A stretch of DNA of 64,000 nucleotides, taken from NCBI RefSeq assembly GCF_004336805.1, contig NZ_SJXM01000003.1, positions 62,001 to 126,000 on the forward strand, written 5' to 3'. Under the pieces are notes generated by a model. The model did no database searches, was not told where the DNA came from, and saw only the letters and a program-made list of their open reading frames with translations. Shown piece by piece: positions 59,092-64,000 of this stretch (its first letter is position 1; each line of letters begins with the position of its first letter). The position numbers were made by a program, and so were the translations under genes. Source of the stretch: Aeromicrobium sp. IC_218. Its GTDB lineage: Bacteria; Actinomycetota; Actinomycetes; Propionibacteriales; Nocardioidaceae.

Positions 59092-60453
59092 TCAGTGCCA
59101 GCCGAGGTCGTCGTGGCCGCCGGGCACGCCGGTGCCGAGGTCGTACGGCGTCCGGGTGAGGACGAACGAGGCGACCTCGAGCGCCACCACGGCCCCGGCG
59201 TCGTCGCGGCGCAGCGTCATCGGCTCGCCGGCGAAGTAGCCGGCCTCGCCGACCCACGTGCCGTCGCCCGTCGCGCGGAAGCGGGCGCCGCGGCCCTGGC
59301 CGGGCTCGCCGAGCCGCAGCGCGCCGTCCGGCTCCAGCACGAGACGGAAGGGGTACGTGCCCCAGAACCAGTCGCCGACCAGGTCGAGCCGCTCGGCCTG
59401 GGCCGGGTCCGCCGTCCACGCCGGGGCGCCGGCCGCCGGCTCGCGCTCGGCCAGCAGGTCCAGCAGCTCCGCGCCCACCGGGCCGAGCCCGGACGTGGCG
59501 TTGGCCAGCACGACGACGCCGTCGCCGGACGCGAGGTCGACCCGCAGGTTGGCCAGGAACCCCGGCATCGACCCGCCGTGCCCCGCGTAGCGGCGTCCGT
59601 CGACGTTCCAGACCTGCCAGCCGAGGGCGTGGGCGCCGGTCCAGGGGAGCCCGACGAGGTCATTCACCGCGACCGGCACCAGGGACTCCTGCAGCGTCCG
59701 CGCCTCGAGGACGCCCTCGGTGCGTCCGCCCAGGAACGCCGCCCAGCGGGCCAGGTCGCGGGCGGACGACCACAGCTGCCCGGCCGGGGCCATCGCGAGG
59801 GCGTCGTGCTCGGGCTCGGCGTGGACGAGGTCCGCGAAGGGGTGCACGGCCAGACCCGGGGCGGCGGGAGCCTCGGGACGCAGGGTCGTGCGGGTCATGC
59901 CGAGCGGCGTCAGCAGCTCGTCGCGCACGACCTCGTGCCACGGCCGTCCGGCGAGCCGGGTCACGAGCTCGCCCAGCACGGCGTACCCGACGTTGGAGTA
60001 GTGGAAGCGGGTGCCCGGCGTCGAGCGCAGGGCCGTCGACGACGCCGCGAGCTCCGCCCACGGGACGCCCGCGGTGCGCTCCCACCAGTCGCCGTCGTTC
60101 TCGGCCTGCAGCCCGGACGTGTGGGTGAGCAGCTGGGCCACGGTCACGTGCCCGCAGGGCAGCTCGGGCAGGTGCGTGCCGACGCGGTCGCCGAGGTCGA
60201 GCCGTCCGGCGTCGCGCAGCCGGAGCACGGCCACGGCGACGAGGGTCTTGGTGATCGAGCCGATCCGGTACTGCACGTCGGCCGACGCCGCGGTGCCGCC
60301 GGCCCGCCCGTCGAGCGTGCCGGCAGCGCCGGTCCACACGACCTCGCCACCGCGCACGAGCGCCGCGGTGACCGACGGCAGCCGCTGGGCGGACTGCTCG
60401 CGGGCGAGCCGCGCGTCCAGCGCCCGCGCGGTGGCGGGGTCGAGCGGGGTCAC
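59092..60453 (-). CDS. Serine hydrolase of the beta-lactamase/penicillin-binding class C family
   Basis: A 453-residue protein. The catalytic SxxK is in RIGSITKTLVAVAVLRL, the YxN motif is in FHYSNVGYAVLGEL, and an HGG motif is in YAGHGGSMPGFL. A separate C-terminal beta-barrel of about 100 residues (after residue 350) is of the DUF3471/lipocalin-like type often fused to these enzymes. There is no signal peptide, so it is likely cytoplasmic, as in EstB-type esterases or D-aminopeptidases rather than wall enzymes. The GTG start overlaps the pepA stop (GTGA), so it is made with pepA, suggesting a peptidase or esterase role. The specific substrate is unknown. Confidence 0.86.
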   Translation of the reverse strand: MTPLDPATARALDARLAREQSAQRLPSVTAALVRGGEVVWTGAAGTLDGRAGGTAASADVQYRIGSITKTLVAVAVLRLRDAGRLDLGDRVGTHLPELPCGHVTVAQLLTHTSGLQAENDGDWWERTAGVPWAELAASSTALRSTPGTRFHYSNVGYAVLGELVTRLAGRPWHEVVRDELLTPLGMTRTTLRPEAPAAPGLAVHPFADLVHAEPEHDALAMAPAGQLWSSARDLARWAAFLGGRTEGVLEARTLQESLVPVAVNDLVGLPWTGAHALGWQVWNVDGRRYAGHGGSMPGFLANLRVDLASGDGVVVLANATSGLGPVGAELLDLLAEREPAAGAPAWTADPAQAERLDLVGDWFWGTYPFRLVLEPDGALRLGEPGQGRGARFRATGDGTWVGEAGYFAGEPMTLRRDDAGAVVALEVASFVLTRTPYDLGTGVPGGHDDLGWH

Positions 60454-61889
60454 GCGGTCAGGTGCTCGGCGAGCCGGACGAGCGTCCGCACGCCCGCGCC
60501 GGTGCCCCCGACCGGGGTGTAGTCGAACGCGCCGCCCTCGTTGAACGCCGGGCCGGCGATGTCGAGGTGGGCCCACGGCGTCTCGCCGACGAACTCGCGC
60601 AGGAACGCGGCGGCGAACAGCGTGCCGCCGGCCGGCTTCGGGTTGTGCTGGCGCAGGTCGGCGATCGACGAGGTGTGGACGCGGTGGGCGACCTCCTCGG
60701 GGATCGGCAGCGGCCACATCGGCTCGCCGGCCAGCTTGGCCGCGTCGAGCACCTGCTCGCCGAGCGCGTCGTCGTTGGTCAGCACGCCGGCGGTGCGCTC
60801 GCCCAGGGCGACGATCGCCGCGCCGGTGAGGGTCGCGACGTCGACGACCAGGTCGGGCTCGAGCTCGGTGGCCAGGGCCAGACCGTCGGCCAGGACGAGG
60901 CGTCCCTCGGCGTCGGTGTTGTGCACCTCGACGGTCTTGCCGCTGCGCATGGTCAGCACGTCGCCGGGACGCGTGGCCGAGCCGCCGGGCATGTTCTCGG
61001 CGAGGCAGGCGAACGCGGTGACCTTGATCGGCAGGCCGAGGCGGGCGATCGCCACGGTGGCCGCGACGATGGCGGCGGCGCCGGCCATGTCGCACTTCAT
61101 CGTCTGCATCGACGCGCCGGGCTTGATCGAGAGTCCGCCCGAGTCGAACGTGATGCCCTTGCCGACCAGCGTGAGGTGCTTGGTCGCGCCCTCGGGCGCG
61201 AGCTCCAGGCGCACGAGGCGCGGGGGAGCGTCGGAGCCCTGGCCCACGCCGAGGATGCCGCCGCAGCGCTCGTCGGAGAGCGTCGCCTCGTCCCACACCG
61301 TGACGGCGAGGCCGGGCACGTCGAGCGCGGCGATCTCGTCGGCGAACTGCGGCGGGCGCAGGTCGCCGGGCGGGCAGTTGACCCAGTCGCGGGCCAGCGC
61401 GACGGCCTCGACGACCGTGCGGGCGGTCGTGACGGCCTGCTCGGCCTCGCCGGCGTCCAGGTCGGTGACGACGACGGCGGTCTCGAGCGACGGCGGCACC
61501 TCGTCCTCGGCCGGGGCGGCCTTGAAGCGCTCGTAGCGGTAGGCGGCGAGCAGTGCGCCCTCGGCGACGGCGGCGACCTCCGCGGCCGTGCCGGCCGACA
61601 GGTCCAGCGCGACGGTGGCGGCGCGCGGGACGGCGCGGACGGCGTTCGCGGCCGCCCGGCGCAGGTCCTCGGGGCTCGGCTCGGCCGCGAGGCCCACCGC
61701 GACGACGAGCGGGGCGGACGCGGCGCCGTTCGACGGGACGACCGTGACGCTGCCCGGCTTGCCGGTGAAGCCGAGCAGCTTCAACGGCTCGCTCAGGCCG
61801 AGCGGGTCGTCGTCGGGGCGGACGCCCAGGACGAGGGCGTCGGCCTCGGTCGTCGTGGGCTGGGAGGAGGTCACGGTGACGGCAGGCAT
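60450..61889 (-). CDS. pepA: Leucyl aminopeptidase (M17, cytosol aminopeptidase)
   Basis: A 479-residue M17 enzyme with an N-terminal macro-like domain. The C-terminal catalytic part has GKGITFDSGGLSIKPGASMQTMKCDMAGAA and the signature NTDAEGRLVLADGL. These carry the conserved Lys, Asp and Glu that hold two metal ions. It removes N-terminal residues, Leu preferred, and recycles peptides in the cytosol. The ATG at 61889 is chosen over the GTG at 61898 because TAGGGT (61902-61897) would overlap the latter; the true start is 7 nt after the -10, without a leader. It is divergent from gcvT and co-translated with the serine hydrolase. Confidence 0.95.
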   Translation of the reverse strand: MPAVTVTSSQPTTTEADALVLGVRPDDDPLGLSEPLKLLGFTGKPGSVTVVPSNGAASAPLVVAVGLAAEPSPEDLRRAAANAVRAVPRAATVALDLSAGTAAEVAAVAEGALLAAYRYERFKAAPAEDEVPPSLETAVVVTDLDAGEAEQAVTTARTVVEAVALARDWVNCPPGDLRPPQFADEIAALDVPGLAVTVWDEATLSDERCGGILGVGQGSDAPPRLVRLELAPEGATKHLTLVGKGITFDSGGLSIKPGASMQTMKCDMAGAAAIVAATVAIARLGLPIKVTAFACLAENMPGGSATRPGDVLTMRSGKTVEVHNTDAEGRLVLADGLALATELEPDLVVDVATLTGAAIVALGERTAGVLTNDDALGEQVLDAAKLAGEPMWPLPIPEEVAHRVHTSSIADLRQHNPKPAGGTLFAAAFLREFVGETPWAHLDIAGPAFNEGGAFDYTPVGGTGAGVRTLVRLAEHLTA

Positions 61890-61966
61890 GCCTCCCACCC
61901 TAGGACCCCGCGCTGCTCGCGCGTCCCGCGTGCCGAGGCAGCCCTGACGACGCTAGGTTGGCCGCC

Positions 61967-63064
61967 ATGGAGCCGCTGCACTCGCCCCTGCACGACCGCC
62001 ACCTCGCGCTGGGCGCCAAGCTCGCCGAGTTCGGCGGCTGGAGCATGCCGTTGGAGTACGCCGGCGGCGGGGTGCTCGCCGAGCACAAGGCCGTCCGCGA
62101 GGCGGTGGGCCTGTTCGACGTCAGCCACCTGGGCAAGGCGCTGGTGCGCGGCACCGGTGCGCTCGGCTTCCTCAACGCCTGCCTGACCAACGACCTGCAG
62201 CGCATCGGCCCCGGTCGGGCGCAGTACACGCTGTGCTGCGACGACGACGGCGGCACCGTCGACGACCTCATCGCGTACGTGCGCAGCGACTTCGAGGTCT
62301 TCCTCATCCCGAACGCGGCCAACACCGCGGCGGTCGTCGCGAAGCTGCAGGCCGCCGCGCCCGACGGCGTCGAGGTGACCAACCTGCACCGCCAGTACGC
62401 GGTGCTCGCCGTCCAGGGACCGCTGAGCGACGAGGTGCTGCAGGCGCTCGGGCTCCCGACCGACCACGACTACATGTCGTTCGTCGACGCGACCATCGGC
62501 GGCCAGGAGGTCACCGTCTGCCGCACCGGCTACACCGGCGAGCGCGGCTACGAGCTCGTCGTCACGTCCGAGGGCGCCGAGGCGGTGTGGGACGCGGTCA
62601 TGGCGGCCGGCGAGCCGCACGGCATCCGGGCCTGCGGCCTGGGCGCCCGCGACACCCTGCGCACCGAGATGGGCTACCCGCTCCACGGCCACGAGCTGTC
62701 GGCCACGATCAGTCCGGTCATGGCCCGGGCCGGCTGGGCGGTCGGGTGGGACAAGGCCAGCTTCTGGGGCAAGGACGCCCTCACGCGCCAGCGGGCCGAG
62801 AAGACCGTCCGCACGCTGCGCGGGCTCAAGGCCGAGGGCCGCGGCATCCCGCGTCCGGGCATGGTCGTGCGCGACGGCGACGCCGAGGTCGGCGAGGTCA
62901 CCTCGGGCACGTTCTCGCCGACGCTGCGCACCGGCATCGCCCTCGCGCTGCTCGACCCCGGCACCCCCGACGGCGCGACGCTGACGGTCGACGTCCGGGG
63001 TCGCCAGGAGTCGTTCACGGTGGTCAAGCCGCCGTTCGTGGACCCCTCGACCAAGGAGGCATGA
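61967..63064 (+). CDS. gcvT: Aminomethyltransferase (glycine cleavage T protein)
   Basis: A 365-residue T protein that takes the aminomethyl group from lipoylated GcvH, passes a methylene group to tetrahydrofolate and releases ammonia. It has [26 protein letters not shown] at the start, [15 protein letters not shown], the folate-site [11 protein letters not shown] and [21 protein letters not shown], and the [13 protein letters not shown] end. The GcvP and GcvH genes are not in the window. The ATG at 61967 has TAGGTT (61954-61959) 7 nt upstream and no Shine-Dalgarno, so it is probably leaderless; the TTG at 61958 is rejected. Confidence 0.95.
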   Translation: MEPLHSPLHDRHLALGAKLAEFGGWSMPLEYAGGGVLAEHKAVREAVGLFDVSHLGKALVRGTGALGFLNACLTNDLQRIGPGRAQYTLCCDDDGGTVDDLIAYVRSDFEVFLIPNAANTAAVVAKLQAAAPDGVEVTNLHRQYAVLAVQGPLSDEVLQALGLPTDHDYMSFVDATIGGQEVTVCRTGYTGERGYELVVTSEGAEAVWDAVMAAGEPHGIRACGLGARDTLRTEMGYPLHGHELSATISPVMARAGWAVGWDKASFWGKDALTRQRAEKTVRTLRGLKAEGRGIPRPGMVVRDGDAEVGEVTSGTFSPTLRTGIALALLDPGTPDGATLTVDVRGRQESFTVVKPPFVDPSTKEA

Positions 63065-63065
63065 C

Positions 63066-63260
63066 ATGGGCTGGAGCTGGACGTACGAGAAGGCCGACGG
63101 CACCCCGACCGGCCGCTCGGAGGAGTTCGAGAGCCGCAGCGACGCCGAGACCTGGATCGGCGAGGCGTTCGGTGACCTGCTGGACGCCGGCGTCGACCAG
63201 GTGCGGCTGCTGGACGGCGAGACCGAGGTCTACGGCCCGATGGGCCTGGCCGCCGAGTAG
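63066..63260 (+). CDS. Small acidic protein after gcvT
   Basis: A 64-residue protein that starts 1 nt after the gcvT stop and so is co-translated. It begins MGWSWTYEKADGTPTG, then SDAETWIGEAFGDLLDAGVDQVRLLDGETEVYGPM. The W-x-W and AETWIGE pattern matches a common small actinobacterial protein with no assigned function. No catalytic motif. A strong terminator ends the operon. Confidence 0.78.
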   Translation: MGWSWTYEKADGTPTGRSEEFESRSDAETWIGEAFGDLLDAGVDQVRLLDGETEVYGPMGLAAE

Positions 63261-63264
63261 CCAC

Positions 63265-63311
63265 GCACGACGACGCCCCACGTCCGCGAGGGACGTGGGG
63301 CGTCGTCGTGC
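63265..63311. terminator. Bidirectional 21-bp hairpin terminator
   Basis: A perfect 21-bp stem (63265-63285 with 63291-63311) and GCGAG loop lie between the convergent small-protein and DUF3043 genes. Confidence 0.92.
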
Positions 63312-63325
63312 CCGGAGGGCGAGGG

Positions 63326-63877
63326 TCAGTACCGCTCCTTGAGCGGCGCGCCGCGCGGCACCATCGCCTTCGGCAGGCGGAAGCGGCGCAGCTGGGTCGA
63401 CCGGAGCAGCGCGTAGGACGTCGTGCCGCGGACGTGCTCGGCGCCGAAGCGCGTGCGGATCTGGCGGCGCACCCCGACCACGAGCCGGACCGAGTCCAGG
63501 CCGACCAGCAGGATCGTGGCCATCCAGAGGTAGACCACCACCACGGAGCCCCACTCGCCGCCGACCGTGCTGAGCACGAGCATGAGGACGAGCAGCGGCA
63601 GCAGGAACTCCGCCACCGAGAACCGGCGGTCGACGTAGTCGCGCACGAACGCCTTGACCGGCCCGCGGTCGCGGGACGGGAGGTCCGCCGCGCTGCCCTC
63701 GCCGGCCAGCGCACGACGCTGCTTCTCGCGCGCCGAGTCACGCATCGCGCGCTGGGCCTTCATCTGGTCCTTGCGCGTGTTCGCCTTCTTCATCTGGGCC
63801 TTGCGCGCGGCCTCGGCCTCGCGGCGCGACGGCGTCGGGCGGCCCTTGCCGCCGGGCTGGTCGTTGTGCTCGCTCAC
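63326..63877 (-). CDS. DUF3043 membrane protein
   Basis: A 183-residue protein. The basic N-terminal third (SRREAEAARKAQMKKANTRKDQMKAQRAMRDSAREKQRRAL) is a charged helix. SRDRGPVKAFVRDYVDRRFSVAEFLLPLLVLMLVLSTVGGEW follows, then a second TM and TTSYALLRSTQLRRFRLPKAMVPRG. This is the actinobacterial DUF3043 family, of unknown function. The GTG start has GGAGG about 7 nt upstream and overlaps the stop of the 27-codon ORF before it (GTGA). Confidence 0.87.
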   Translation of the reverse strand: MSEHNDQPGGKGRPTPSRREAEAARKAQMKKANTRKDQMKAQRAMRDSAREKQRRALAGEGSAADLPSRDRGPVKAFVRDYVDRRFSVAEFLLPLLVLMLVLSTVGGEWGSVVVVYLWMATILLVGLDSVRLVVGVRRQIRTRFGAEHVRGTTSYALLRSTQLRRFRLPKAMVPRGAPLKERY

Positions 63878-63957
63878 GGGCGGACCTCCGAGAAGAACGC
63901 ACGGTACGGACGCCCGCCCGTGACAGGGTTGATGGTTCGCTCGCTCTGCTCGCTCAC
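63874..63957 (-). CDS. Possible leaderless small ORF (27 codons) coupled to the DUF3043 gene
   Basis: GTG at 63957 opens a frame reading MSEQSERTINPVTGGRPYRA and ending FFSEVRP, whose stop overlaps the DUF3043 start by GTGA. TACTCT (63970-63965) lies 7 nt before the GTG, the same leaderless pattern as seen at a dozen other genes here. The DUF3043 Shine-Dalgarno lies inside this frame. A 14-bp sequence around both start codons is identical (63867-63880 and 63947-63960). I recognise no family; it could be a leader peptide or a small protein. Confidence 0.5.
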   Translation of the reverse strand: MSEQSERTINPVTGGRPYRAFFSEVRP

Positions 63958-64000
63958 GGGCTACAGAGTAGGGGGTGCGTCCTGGCCGCCGGACGCCCGT

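Noticed and set aside
61958..61966. TTG at 61958 as the gcvT start
   Set aside because: It overlaps the TAGGTT -10 box and lacks a Shine-Dalgarno; the ATG at 61967 fits the leaderless spacing.
1..64000. tRNA, rRNA, insertion sequence, prophage or integrase genes
   Set aside because: None was recognised in reading both strands; no transposase or integrase motifs and no island with different base composition were seen.

Overview
The window is a stretch of chromosome from a very GC-rich actinobacterium. The family Nocardioidaceae (Nocardioides or Aeromicrobium type) is the most likely source, but that is an inference. Support comes from strongly G/C third codon positions, a block of actinobacterial housekeeping genes (glnA, an RDD protein, DUF4191, lipA, lipB, a TIGR01777 protein, sucB, pepA, gcvT, DUF3043), a four-half-site GlnR operator in front of glnA, and many leaderless starts in which a TANNNT -10 box sits exactly 6 or 7 nt before the start codon. 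I saw no rRNA, tRNA, CRISPR array, insertion sequence or prophage. No intergenic gap exceeds 300 nt.

Layout. 1-2.8 kb: the end of a secreted beta-sandwich protein, a SnoaL-like protein, and a MarR regulator divergent from an MFS exporter across a large inverted-repeat operator. 2.8-9.6 kb: a methyl-accepting chemotaxis protein and the hen1-pnkp RNA-repair operon with a third, unrecognised acidic-protein gene behind it. 9.6-19.7 kb: small metabolic and regulatory genes, including a hydroxyacyl-CoA dehydrogenase, DUF2945/DUF3140, a GH16-fold protein, MarR/RidA, two VOC proteins, glutamate dehydrogenase, a frameshifted SDR next to an MmyB-type regulator, and a flavoprotein disulfide reductase. 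19.7-24.6 kb: an OpuC/ProU-type compatible-solute ABC transporter and a MetPS-type sodium symporter. 24.9-34 kb: large secreted proteins carrying an Ig-like repeat of about 88 residues (one is an M1 metallopeptidase), an ankyrin lipoprotein and a two-component system. 34-38.6 kb: a GntP permease, LysR regulator, CoA-transferase and CitE-like lyase that look like one catabolic operon for a hydroxylated dicarboxylic acid. 38.6-45 kb: a GAF-LuxR regulator divergent from a four-gene zinc-dehydrogenase operon, then two membrane proteins. 45-64 kb: the nitrogen, lipoate and oxoglutarate housekeeping block, interrupted by a sensor/regulator/ABC-exporter cassette.

How the genes work together. LipB and LipA make the lipoyl group carried by the two lipoyl domains of SucB, and GcvT acts on lipoylated GcvH encoded elsewhere. 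GlnA and glutamate dehydrogenase handle ammonium, and GlnR probably controls glnA. Two NarL-type histidine kinase/regulator pairs are present; the second is directly upstream of an ABC-2 exporter that it probably controls. Hen1 and Pnkp together mend and 2'-O-methylate cut RNA.

Most novel points: the third gene behind hen1-pnkp; a leaderless 27-codon ORF coupled to the DUF3043 gene; a 48-codon ORF ahead of sucB; the paired 21-bp operator arms around the MFS start; the CoA-transferase/lyase operon; and a GH16-type protein whose conserved active-site Asp is Cys.
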